NCBI GenBank assembly: GCA_023267775.1
Contig: JAHFMQ010000007.1
Coordinates: forward strand, 1 to 22,261
Source: Candidatus Kaiserbacteria bacterium
GTDB taxonomy: Bacteria > Patescibacteriota > Minisyncoccia > Phycocordibacterales > Phycocordibacteraceae
Reading direction: 5' to 3'
Length of the DNA: 22,261 nucleotides
Part shown: positions 1 through 7,126 of the stretch, piece by piece
Layout of the letters: every line of letters starts with the position of its first letter
Position numbering within the stretch: position 1 is the first letter of the stretch
The notes under the pieces: generated by a model
The model's input: only the letters and a program-made list of their open reading frames with translations
The model's database searches: none
Told to the model about the DNA's origin: nothing
Position numbers and translations under genes: made by a program

Positions 1-1402
1 ATCGTTCGAGCGATCCGGAGATTGCCCGGTGAATAACGACCGGGCGTTCTTTTTCTCCTTTTTCATTAGTAAAGGAAAGGTCGAATCGTTCAGGCAGGTT
101 GAAGTCGCACTGAATGGTTGCGAGTTGCCACTGTCTGCCGATTGCGTCTTTAAACATAAAATCGAGTTTTGGTCCGTAGAATGTAGCTTCTCCCTCGACT
201 CTCTTGTAGTTAAGGTTGTTAGTTTGCGCAGCTTCTTCCAAAGCTTTTTCTGCCTCGTTCCACACTTCATCCGTTCCCAAATATTTACTTCGATCGGCGT
301 CGCGCACCGAGAGGGAAACCCAATAACCATCCATCATGCCCATCGTGATGTAGAACTCTTTGATGATTGAAACGATAGTTGAAACCTCTTGATGTATTTG
401 GTTTACGCGACAGAAAAGATGACCATCGTCTTGCGTAATGGCTCTGACGCGAGTCAGGCCTCCAAGTTGGCCAGTTTTTTCATCACGGTACACCGTAGCA
501 GGTTCGAAATAACGTACCGGCATATCGCGGTAAGAAAATTGATTATCGGCAAAGATTTGCATATGGTGCGGGCAACTCATTGGCTTCATAAAAAATTGCT
601 CGTCTTTTCCAGATACGCGGAACAGTTCATCGCCAAACTTTGCCGCATGGCCCGAGGTTTCATAGAGCGCTTCTTTAGCAAGATGCGGCGTCCATACGCG
701 ATCATAGCCTCTGTTTTTATGGAGTTCCCAAAGATACTCCTCAATCTCACGACGAATGATTGCCCCCTTAGGTTGTAGGAGCGGAAGACCCGCGCCGACA
801 AGTGGGGAGAGTGTAAAGAGTTTTAATTCGCGACCGAGCTTTTTGTGATCTCGCTTCGCGGCCTCCTCTTGTTGGATTTTGTACGCATCGAGTTCTTCTT
901 TCGTATCGAAGGCAAGTCCGTAGATGCGCGTAAGCATCGGGTTCTTTTCATCTCCGCGCCAATAAGCGCCTGCGACGCGGTCGAGCGTAAAAGAATCTCC
1001 CGCAATATCCTTTGCGGGATTTTCAGTATGTCCTCCGCGGCAGAGATCAGTAAACCCTCCGCAAGTGTAGAGCGTAATTTTTTCGCCGCGACCAGCAATT
1101 TCTTCGACGAGTTCAGTCTTGTATTTATTTACTTTTCCATCGTTTGAGAAACGTTCTATCGCGGCATCTTTGGAGACTTCTTCCGATGAGAATTCCTTCC
1201 ATGACGACAAATGCTTGCGCATGGTTTTTTCAAACTTAGGAAGTTCAGTATCTGAGATCTTTTCCGATCCGAAGTCGATGTCGTAGTAAAAACCATTGTC
1301 TATTGCAGGTCCTAGTGTCAGCTGCGCGTTCGGATAGTGTTCCAAAACGGCTTGCGCCAAGAGATGTGCAAGCGTATGCCGTTTGGCCTCAAGAGATGTC
1401 AT
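1..1402 (-). CDS. thrS: Threonyl-tRNA synthetase, TGS-less, 3' end outside window
   Basis: Class II synthetase that charges tRNA-Thr in the cytoplasm. The minus-strand frame is open from the window edge to an ATG at 1402 and gives 467 residues. It begins directly with the second (editing) domain: H9xxxH13 matches the editing HxxxH motif and DLCRGGH supplies its cysteine. The N-terminal TGS domain of E. coli ThrRS is absent. The catalytic core follows, with MKPMSCPHH (zinc ligand C277), TQDDGH (H328) and VVIHRA (H458) matching the zinc triad C334/H385/H511 of E. coli. The window ends just after SGSLER, so the C-terminal anticodon-binding domain lies outside. Start choice: a TATTCT box lies 7 nt before this ATG, there is no Shine-Dalgarno, and homology begins right at the start. 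The out-of-frame ATG at 1419 opens only a 6-codon reading frame whose stop overlaps this start as ATGA. Confidence 0.93.
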   Translation of the reverse strand, partial: MTSLEAKRHTLAHLLAQAVLEHYPNAQLTLGPAIDNGFYYDIDFGSEKISDTELPKFEKTMRKHLSSWKEFSSEEVSKDAAIERFSNDGKVNKYKTELVEEIAGRGEKITLYTCGGFTDLCRGGHTENPAKDIAGDSFTLDRVAGAYWRGDEKNPMLTRIYGLAFDTKEELDAYKIQQEEAAKRDHKKLGRELKLFTLSPLVGAGLPLLQPKGAIIRREIEEYLWELHKNRGYDRVWTPHLAKEALYETSGHAAKFGDELFRVSGKDEQFFMKPMSCPHHMQIFADNQFSYRDMPVRYFEPATVYRDEKTGQLGGLTRVRAITQDDGHLFCRVNQIHQEVSTIVSIIKEFYITMGMMDGYWVSLSVRDADRSKYLGTDEVWNEAEKALEEAAQTNNLNYKRVEGEATFYGPKLDFMFKDAIGRQWQLATIQCDFNLPERFDLSFTNEKGEKERPVVIHRAISGSLER

Positions 1403-1409
1403 AGGAAAG

Positions 1410-1415
1410 AGAATA
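1410..1415 (-). promoter_or_regulatory. -10-like box of thrS, leaderless-type
   Basis: TATTCT on the minus strand ends 7 nt before the thrS ATG. There is no Shine-Dalgarno, and the distance would place the transcript start at or next to the ATG. No convincing -35 is visible. Confidence 0.4.
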
Positions 1416-1522
1416 CCATATGAATGTTTTATACACGCCGTGCATTTATTTTAAATGATTTTGTGGTACACTTCGGGCAGAACGCATGAATTGGCGTGTG
1501 TTCTTTACGAAAGGAGGCCGTC

Positions 1523-1717
1523 ATGGAACCCATGTCGCGGAGGGAGTTCCTTTCCCGACAGCTTTCTCCAAACGCCTACTGCCGTGTGCCCAGAATTCTT
1601 TTACTTGGGTTGCTTGAGAAGCAGCTCTCGGGAGAGGACGATGAGCTGCGGACGCTACGGTCTGATCTTGTCAAAAGACCGCGTCGGAACATTCATGAAT
1701 GGTCAATCAAGTCCTAG
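1523..1717 (+). CDS. Orphan small protein, 64 aa
   Basis: I do not recognise this protein. It is a 64-residue basic polypeptide (MEPMSRREFLSRQL...) with a short leucine-rich stretch (RILLLGLLEKQL) and no clear membrane segment or signal peptide. It is supported as a gene by the sequence AAAGGAGG (1510-1517) ending 5 nt before the ATG and by a good intrinsic terminator 29 nt after the stop. A TACACT box about 50 nt upstream could be its -10. It stands alone between divergent thrS and convergent dnaE. The same build (AAAGGAGG, small unknown protein, own terminator) recurs at 8770 and 11449. A longer overlapping frame that runs through the terminator into dnaE is not supported. Confidence 0.6.
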   Translation: MEPMSRREFLSRQLSPNAYCRVPRILLLGLLEKQLSGEDDELRTLRSDLVKRPRRNIHEWSIKS

Positions 1718-1745
1718 CGGAGGTCGCGATGTTTGGTTCGTAACA

Positions 1746-1777
1746 GGGGAGCACACGTACGTGGCTCCCCTTCTCTT
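1746..1777 (+). terminator. Intrinsic terminator of the 64-aa gene
   Basis: GGGGAGC (1746-1752) pairs with GCTCCCC (1764-1770) around an 11-nt loop that itself contains the palindrome CACGTACGTG. It is followed by TTCTCTTTTA. There is no T tract in the opposite direction, so it serves plus-strand transcription and separates the small gene from convergent dnaE. Confidence 0.8.
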
Positions 1778-4700
1778 TTATAAAATCTTTAGGTCTTCAA
1801 TTGCGAGCGAGGTCTCGCCATTTCGTACCGTGACTTTTCCTTTCGCTAATATGCATGTACCAGGTACAAGAGCGGCGGAATGCTCCTTAAAGAGTTTGGG
1901 GAACACGACTGCTTCTATTGAGTCCGTGATGTCCTCAACCGTAATGAAAGCCATTTTTTCTCCGCTCTTCGTGAGGATTGAACGCACGACTGAAATAAGA
2001 ACCGGCAGAATCAAGAGCATTCCAGGCTGAGGCTCCTCTTTAACTTTTGCGATCGAAAATTTTGCCTTTTTGGCAATTGCTTCATGCGCGCTCAGTGGGT
2101 GACCGCTCACGTAAATACCAAGCAGTTCTTTTTCCCACGCGAGTTTATCAATGAGCGAAACAGTCTTTCCAGTAGGAAGCACGAGTGGTGCGGGCGCGAT
2201 GAGTGTGCCGAAGAGAGAATCCTGCGGTGCAAGCGCGGTTGCCTCGCGGTGGAAGTCGAGCAACTTCTCAATATTTTCCAGAAGAGTACCGCGCCCACTG
2301 TCAGAAGGGCTCAAGGAATCAAGTGCTCCGCATTTGATGAGCGATTCAAGCGATTTACGATTCAAATTTTTTGATCCTACACGCGTAAGGAAGTCGGCAA
2401 GCGTCTTAAATTGGCCGTGGGCCTTTCGTTCAGTAATAATCGCTTCTGAAATTCCATCGCCGAAATTCTTGATGGATGAAAGACCAAAACGAATCGTATC
2501 TTTATGTTCTCCGACCACGGTAAACACACTACCGCTCTCGTTCACGTCTGGCGGAAGGACAGGGACGCCCATACGCTTCGCTTCGGCGACAAAAATAGAA
2601 ATTTGTTCAGTGTCGCCCGAGTCGGCGGTAAGAAGAGCAGAGAGATATTCAACTGGGTAATTTGCCTTCATATACGCCGTTTGATACGCGACTTTGCCGT
2701 AGCTCGCCGCGTGGGCTTTGTTGAAGCCGTATGCAGCAAACGGCTCAATAAGCGACCAGAGCTTCTCAGCTTTTTCTTTCGATAATTTGCCATATTCAAT
2801 AAATCCTTTGAGCAATTTTTCCTTTTCCGCCTGCATGACGGCCGGGATTTTCTTACCCATCGCCTTACGGAGTGCATCCGCTTCGAGCCACGAATAACCC
2901 GCAAGATGTATCGCGGTGAGGAGCACGTCGTCCTGATACACGAGGAGGCCGTACGAGAAGTCCAAATAATCCTTCATGCGGGGATCGACAAAGCGAATGA
3001 GTTTCTGATTTTGTTTTCGTTCAATATACTGAGGAATTGTTTCCATCGGTCCCGGGCGATAGAGTGCAACCATCGCGTTGATGTCGTGAATTGTGGTCGG
3101 CTTCAGTTCTTTAAGCCATCGCGTCATGCCGGAACCATTTAATTGGAACGTACCCTCGGTCTCGCCGCGGGCAAGCATTTCAAATGTTTTTGTGTCATCG
3201 ATTGGTACGTTTTCTATATCGACAAAAATGTCCTGCGTTTCTTGCACGCGCGCGACAGCGTCAGCAAGAATTGCCAAATTTTTAATGCCAAGAAAGTCAA
3301 ATTTCAACAGTCCGACGCCACCGTATTCGTCGGTGATTGAGTACATGTCGTACTGCGTAATGAGTTTACCGGTGCCTTTTGGATCCGGCTGTATCGGCGT
3401 CCATTCCACAAGCGGGGTGGGTGCGACGACGACGCCCGCCGCGTGAACTCCGACGTGTCGCACACAACCTTCAATACGTTTCGCGAGATCGAGAATCTCG
3501 CGAGCATCGTCGTCCTCGGTATAGAGTGTTTTTAAATCAGGCTCGAGCTCCAGTGCCCGATCAATCGTCATAGGGAAACCCTGCGAGCCTATCGGGATAA
3601 GTTTTGCGATGCGATCGCCGGTGGTGTAAGCGTGACCGAGCGCCCGTGCGACATCGCGCACCGCCGCTCGCGCCATCATGGTGCCAAAAGTACCGATTTG
3701 CGCGACATGATCTTCGCCATATTTTTGCTTTGTGTAGGCGATCATGTCGTCGCGACGGTTGTCGGCGATGTCCATGTCGATATCAGGAGCCTTCGGACGT
3801 TCAGGATTCAGGAATCGTTCAAAAGGAAGTTTATAAAACAACGGATCAACGTTGGTAATACCGACGAGGTAGGCAACGAGACTTCCGGCCGCCGAACCGC
3901 GGGTGGTGGTAAGAATCCCCGTGCGCCGAGCAAAAGCGAGCAGGTCGGCGACGATGAGGTAGTACACCGCAAAGCCTTTTCCGATGATAATTTTCAGTTC
4001 GTATTCAATACGGTCAGTAACCACTTTTGACTCTTCGAGCTTGCGCGTAGCAATGCCTGCGTACGCTTTTGCGCGCAATTCCTCATCGTGATTTTTGAAA
4101 CCGGGCGAGACGGGAACTGCGGGGAAAGTCCATTTACCAAGATCAAACGTGAGTGTACAGCGATCCGCAATCTTTCTCGTATTATCAACTGCTTCCAAAT
4201 TATCCTTGAACAATTCAAGCGCGCGTTTCTCGCTGATGAACGAGAAGTCCTCATTTTCATTTCTTCCGCGCTCACCCTGCTGGATGCGGCGCATAGTCTC
4301 AGTCGCTTCACGGTCGTCAGGATGTAAATAATACACATCGTGCTGTGCGACGAGCGGGGTTTTGGTTGCACGGGAAAGCGAAACAATTTTTTCCATAAGT
4401 TCCGGATGCCCGTCTACATGCGGGTGGTGAGTGATTTCAAGAAAAACATTTTTTTCTCCAAAAATATCTTTGAATTCTTCAAGTGCCGCCGCCGCGCCAT
4501 CTTTGTCACCCGCACGTAGCAATTGTGAGATGTCACTTGAGAAAGAGGGCAGAATCGCAATGATTCCTCTGCGATATGTTCGGAGTAGTTCCTTGTCCAT
4601 GCGCGGGCGTTCAAAAAATCCTTCCATCCAGGACTTCGTAACGAGCGCGAGAAGGTTCTTATAACCTTCATTATTTTCTGCCAACAACACGATGCGTGAC

Positions 4701-4960
4701 CTCTTTGCGTCGAGGCTTTGATCTCGATCATGTCGCGAACGCGGCGCAAGATATCCATCAACACCAAGTATCGGCTTCACGCCTTCCTTCGTTGCAGCTT
4801 TATAAAATTCTATGGCGCCGTGCATATTGCCGGCGTCGGTAAGCCCAAGCGCGTCCATGCCTTCCTTCTTCGCCTTTTCGACCAAGTCTTCAACCTTCGG
4901 CAATGCCTGGAGAAACGAGTAGTGGCTATGCGTATGAAGATGTACGAATCGCGAGGCCAT
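1778..4960 (-). CDS. dnaE: DNA polymerase III alpha subunit (DnaE type)
   Basis: Replicative polymerase that extends DNA at the replication fork. Domains in order over 1060 residues: N-terminal PHP domain (FVHLHTHSHYSFL at 5-17, histidine-rich and apparently with intact metal ligands), family C palm and fingers with the catalytic aspartates in APDIDMDIAD (D393, D395) and KFDFLG (D555), the motif AYGFNKAHAASYG, then helix-hairpin-helix and OB-fold regions (ISVVRSILTKSGEKMAFITVED). The protein ends after the OB fold, so it is shorter than E. coli DnaE (1160 aa). The frame extends 22 codons further upstream, but I choose ATG 4960: homology starts there (MASRFVHLHTH) and TATACT ends 6 nt before it, as in neighbouring leaderless genes. 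It is divergent from rnhB across 99 bp. Confidence 0.96.
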   Translation of the reverse strand: MASRFVHLHTHSHYSFLQALPKVEDLVEKAKKEGMDALGLTDAGNMHGAIEFYKAATKEGVKPILGVDGYLAPRSRHDRDQSLDAKRSRIVLLAENNEGYKNLLALVTKSWMEGFFERPRMDKELLRTYRRGIIAILPSFSSDISQLLRAGDKDGAAAALEEFKDIFGEKNVFLEITHHPHVDGHPELMEKIVSLSRATKTPLVAQHDVYYLHPDDREATETMRRIQQGERGRNENEDFSFISEKRALELFKDNLEAVDNTRKIADRCTLTFDLGKWTFPAVPVSPGFKNHDEELRAKAYAGIATRKLEESKVVTDRIEYELKIIIGKGFAVYYLIVADLLAFARRTGILTTTRGSAAGSLVAYLVGITNVDPLFYKLPFERFLNPERPKAPDIDMDIADNRRDDMIAYTKQKYGEDHVAQIGTFGTMMARAAVRDVARALGHAYTTGDRIAKLIPIGSQGFPMTIDRALELEPDLKTLYTEDDDAREILDLAKRIEGCVRHVGVHAAGVVVAPTPLVEWTPIQPDPKGTGKLITQYDMYSITDEYGGVGLLKFDFLGIKNLAILADAVARVQETQDIFVDIENVPIDDTKTFEMLARGETEGTFQLNGSGMTRWLKELKPTTIHDINAMVALYRPGPMETIPQYIERKQNQKLIRFVDPRMKDYLDFSYGLLVYQDDVLLTAIHLAGYSWLEADALRKAMGKKIPAVMQAEKEKLLKGFIEYGKLSKEKAEKLWSLIEPFAAYGFNKAHAASYGKVAYQTAYMKANYPVEYLSALLTADSGDTEQISIFVAEAKRMGVPVLPPDVNESGSVFTVVGEHKDTIRFGLSSIKNFGDGISEAIITERKAHGQFKTLADFLTRVGSKNLNRKSLESLIKCGALDSLSPSDSGRGTLLENIEKLLDFHREATALAPQDSLFGTLIAPAPLVLPTGKTVSLIDKLAWEKELLGIYVSGHPLSAHEAIAKKAKFSIAKVKEEPQPGMLLILPVLISVVRSILTKSGEKMAFITVEDITDSIEAVVFPKLFKEHSAALVPGTCILAKGKVTVRNGETSLAIEDLKIL

Positions 4961-4966
4961 GGACCT

Positions 4967-5053
4967 AGTATACGATTTTTTCGTTGGTAACCCTACGAGC
5001 AAAAATCGTGTCGGAAATGCACGCATTTCCGACCTATGGAATCTTGTTATAGT
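4967..5053. promoter_or_regulatory. Divergent dnaE/rnhB promoter region
   Basis: A TATACT box on the minus strand (4967-4972) ends 6 nt before the dnaE ATG. A TATAGT box on the plus strand (5048-5053) ends 6 nt before the rnhB ATG. Neither gene has a Shine-Dalgarno, so both transcripts are predicted to start at or beside the start codon. Clear -35 elements are not visible. Confidence 0.5.
5010..5033. promoter_or_regulatory. Palindromic operator candidate, GTCGGAAAT type
   Basis: Perfect inverted repeat GTCGGAAATGC-AC-GCATTTCCGAC (11-bp arms, 2-bp spacer) in the dnaE/rnhB intergenic region. It covers the -35 position of rnhB. A related imperfect copy (GTCGGAAAT ... TTATCCGAC) lies at 9098-9122 upstream of smc. 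A dimeric DNA-binding regulator is inferred; a hairpin in RNA is less likely because both transcripts appear to start after it. Confidence 0.45.
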
Positions 5054-5059
5054 TTCAAG

Positions 5060-5635
5060 ATGAGGTGGACACTAGGAGTAGACGAAGCTGGACGAGGCCC
5101 CTTGGCCGGCCCGGTTTCAGTAGGAGTGGTTGCCGTTCCTGAGGGATTTGATGTGGCGCAAGAGTTCCCCGGGGTCGCGGACTCGAAAAAACTCTCGGAA
5201 AAGAGGCGTGAAAAAATCTTCACCCTACTTGAGGCGCGCACCGCTTCTGGCGATGTGCGTTTCAAAGTCGAGTTCGAAGATGCCGATTCAATTGATAAGA
5301 AAGGCATTGCTTCAGCAGTGCGGCGCGCGGTCTCACGTGCGGTAAATGCGTTAGCACCGGACGCAGCTCTCGTACGAATACAGCTTGATGGGTCGCTCCG
5401 TGCACCCCCCGAGTACGCCCAGGAAACTATCATTGATGGCGACAACCTGGTACCACTCATCTCTCTTGCCTCTATTGCAGCAAAGGTTCTCCGTGACCGA
5501 CTGATGGTCGAATTAGCGGGGAAATATCCAGCATATGGATTCGAAAAACATAAAGGCTATGGCACCAAAGCCCATTACGACATGCTCAAAAAATACGGTC
5601 CCTGTGCCATTCATCGCCGATCTTTTCTGCATTAG
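5060..5635 (+). CDS. rnhB: Ribonuclease HII
   Basis: Endonuclease that cuts RNA in RNA-DNA hybrids and removes misincorporated ribonucleotides. The 191-residue product has the family signature at once (GVDEAGRGPLAGPV, acidic pair at residues 7-8), then DSKKLSEKRRE, the third acidic site in QLDGS, the fourth near VLRDRL after SLASIAAK, and the terminal HKGYGTKAHYD and HRRSF motifs. A start 8 codons upstream exists, but ATG 5060 is chosen: TATAGT ends 6 nt before it and homology begins there. Length is normal for the family. It is divergent from dnaE, a sensible pairing for replication and repair. Confidence 0.95.
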   Translation: MRWTLGVDEAGRGPLAGPVSVGVVAVPEGFDVAQEFPGVADSKKLSEKRREKIFTLLEARTASGDVRFKVEFEDADSIDKKGIASAVRRAVSRAVNALAPDAALVRIQLDGSLRAPPEYAQETIIDGDNLVPLISLASIAAKVLRDRLMVELAGKYPAYGFEKHKGYGTKAHYDMLKKYGPCAIHRRSFLH

Positions 5636-5708
5636 TCCAGTAAAATATTTTCTTATTAGAAACGGATTGTTGCGCAAAGTACCGCAGTAGCTAAACTTGT
5701 AATAAAGT

Positions 5709-6464
5709 ATGAGCGCAGTAATGTTCCTCTCAATAATTTTTGTAGCTTCCTTAATCGCAGGGAATCATTTTTTTGCAAGTTTCATGATTCATAGTTCACA
5801 GAAATATATCCAAAAAGGCTTTTCATCAAAGACGGTCAAAATTATTGCTCTCATACTGACTTTCATTGGCAGTGTTTTGATCTCCTATATCACTACTATG
5901 CTCTCGATAACATTGTTGGGCTTCGCTACCGTTGCTTTATATTTCGTTATAGTTGTGCTTTTTTTATTTCCACTCCTTCTTCCGTTCTACGTCATTTCAA
6001 AAATAGGGCATGTATCTGAAACAGTATTGACATCCGCACCTGTGTTAACGCCTCCACCAGTACCGACAACTTCAGCCGTATTCGTAATGAAAATTATGTA
6101 TTGGATTTTGGCCGTGATACTCGCATGTGCATTTTGGTTCGCAAGTTTTTCACAAGTATTCGTGACCTCGTTTATGGAGGGTATTTTTACGCGGCTTGGA
6201 TACCCGATGTGGTTTATGTACTTCATCGGTACGACCGAGTTTCTCGGAGCACTTGGGCTATTGTTCGGTCAGATTATTAATGTTCGACTACCACGTTTGG
6301 CGGCCATTGGGCTATTAATCACTATGATTGGCGCAATCGGATCACATCTCATCCATGACTCTCTGCCAGCATGGATCCCTGCCGCCATTCTTTCCGTGCT
6401 TCTGCTTGGTTTTTTGTATATTGATAAAAAAATAAAAGCGTTCGAAGCAAATATAATTGCCTAA
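5709..6464 (+). CDS. Membrane protein with C-terminal DoxX-like domain
   Basis: 251 residues with about eight hydrophobic segments. The first half has four (roughly 2-20, 44-64, 66-100 in two passes) and ends in a proline/threonine linker near 110-122 (VLTPPPVPTTS). The second half (about 127-245) looks like a DoxX-like four-helix domain: a segment with FASFSQVF, then FTRLGYPMWFMYFIGTTEFLGALGLLFGQ in two parts, then AAIGLLITMIGAIGSHLIHD and a last helix. The motif of an aromatic-rich turn followed by IGxxExLGALGLL is typical of that family; its function is poorly known. The N-terminal half is unrecognised. There is no Shine-Dalgarno; TAAACT or TGTAAT upstream could be the -10. It is a single gene after rnhB. 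Confidence 0.75.
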   Translation: MSAVMFLSIIFVASLIAGNHFFASFMIHSSQKYIQKGFSSKTVKIIALILTFIGSVLISYITTMLSITLLGFATVALYFVIVVLFLFPLLLPFYVISKIGHVSETVLTSAPVLTPPPVPTTSAVFVMKIMYWILAVILACAFWFASFSQVFVTSFMEGIFTRLGYPMWFMYFIGTTEFLGALGLLFGQIINVRLPRLAAIGLLITMIGAIGSHLIHDSLPAWIPAAILSVLLLGFLYIDKKIKAFEANIIA

Positions 6465-6485
6465 AAGAAAGACTTTCTTTTTTAT
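6463..6485 (+). terminator. A/T-rich hairpin after the DoxX-like gene
   Basis: AAAAGAAAG (6463-6471) and CTTTCTTTT (6473-6481) form a perfect but A/T-rich stem that runs into a T tract, starting at the stop codon. It is a weak terminator by stability, so this is a tentative call. Confidence 0.4.
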
Positions 6486-6509
6486 TCAGCACGTGGTAGC
6501 TTATTCCTC

Positions 6510-6869
6510 ATGTCAATACGAATGCGCCACACGAGAGGACACACCAACAACCGCCGATCGCACCATGCGCTCGTGCGTATGAACATTATCAAGGACAAGG
6601 AAAGCGGTAATCTACGCCTCCCTCACCGCCTTGATGAGACGACCGGCATGTACCGTGGCAAGCAGATTGCAGCGCCTCGCGCAAAGCATGTACACGAACC
6701 GAAGACAAAAGGCCCTTCGACAAATGTTCCAGTTGAACACACACATGTACACGAACACGCTCATGAGGAACACATGAACGCAGAAGCGAAAAGTTCGAAA
6801 GGTATTTCTGGGAAAGTTGCTACTGGCGGACGTCCAAAGGCGAGAAGTGGTTTCGGAGGTGGTGCCTAA
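6510..6869 (+). CDS. rpmF: Ribosomal protein bL32, zinc-free, with His-rich tail
   Basis: Large-subunit ribosomal protein. Residues 1-52 match the bL32 pattern: SIRMRHTRGHTNNRRSHHAL, then the central turn, then LRLPHRLDETTGMYRGKQI, equivalent to the LPHRVCPxCGYYKGR end of ordinary bL32. The usual four zinc cysteines are absent. Residues about 53-119 are an added tail: HVHEP, then HTHVHEHAHEEH (histidine/acid-rich, possibly metal-binding), then a basic and glycine-rich end (KARSGFGGGA). bL32 is normally near 57-60 aa, so the 119-residue length is notable. TAGCTT ends 7 nt before the ATG and there is no Shine-Dalgarno. A long inverted repeat begins at the stop codon. Confidence 0.8.
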   Translation: MSIRMRHTRGHTNNRRSHHALVRMNIIKDKESGNLRLPHRLDETTGMYRGKQIAAPRAKHVHEPKTKGPSTNVPVEHTHVHEHAHEEHMNAEAKSSKGISGKVATGGRPKARSGFGGGA

Positions 6870-6950
6870 ACACACGGACGAAACAAAAAAGACAGCGCTC
6901 CGGGCCGCTAAGCCGAGTCCTACTGTCTTTTTTGTTTCGTCCGTGTGTTT
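6868..6950 (+). terminator. 28-bp perfect inverted repeat after rpmF
   Basis: The left arm 6868-6895 and right arm 6923-6950 are exact reverse complements over 28 bp, separated by a 27-nt GC-rich loop (6896-6922). The left arm starts in the rpmF stop codon and the right arm runs into GTTTTTAG, so it can act as a terminator. However, the stem is much longer than usual and internally A/T-rich (AAACAAAAAAGACAG). In RNA it would be a strong double-strand substrate for RNase III. Confidence 0.6.
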
Positions 6951-6978
6951 TTAGAAGGATAGAATTATTCACCGAGTG

Positions 6979-6998
6979 TATCTCATGGGGCTTGTGCG
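6979..6998 (+). repeat. 20-nt repeat, copy 1 (upstream of nusB)
   Basis: TATCTCATGGGGCTTGTGCG. It matches 19419-19438 (upstream of rpoB) at 18 of 20 positions. Both copies lie in the noncoding leader of a transcription-machinery gene. Function unknown. Confidence 0.4.
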
Positions 6999-7034
6999 GC
7001 CGTTGTCATCTGTTACTGTGGTAGTAAGTTCTTT

Positions 7035-7126
7035 CCATGGCCAGCACTAAAACAAGTACGACATATTTGGCGAGGTCGATTGATTGCATACATAAAACTC
7101 ATTGCGAGTTTTAGTGCTGGCCATGG
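7035..7126. repeat. 19-bp inverted repeat spanning the nusB start
   Basis: The left arm 7035-7053 (CCATGGCCAGCACTAAAAC) is the exact reverse complement of 7108-7126, with a 54-bp centre. The right arm contains both the TTTAGT -10-like box (7110-7115) and the ATG of nusB. The left arm therefore carries a mirror copy of that promoter and start on the minus strand, followed by only nine codons (MERTYYHSNR) before TGA. This could be a regulatory hairpin, a symmetric operator, or a template-switch duplication. Confidence 0.7.

Noticed and set aside
29..1147. Plus-strand frames across the first 1.1 kb
   Set aside because: They are shadows of thrS on the minus strand, whose translation matches ThrRS motifs throughout.
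1403..1421. Six-codon upstream frame (MVFSFL) overlapping the thrS start as ATGA, as a leader peptide
   Set aside because: It has no threonine codons or attenuator-like structure and probably lies over the promoter itself. Most likely chance.
1455..2030. 191-codon plus-strand frame
   Set aside because: It runs through an intrinsic terminator and then antisense into the dnaE 3' end. The well-supported small gene at 1523 lies in a different frame.
7035..7126. Invertible promoter switch at the nusB start
   Set aside because: The arms would allow it, but the 54-bp centre is very short for site-specific inversion and no invertase gene is nearby. Kept only as a remote alternative.
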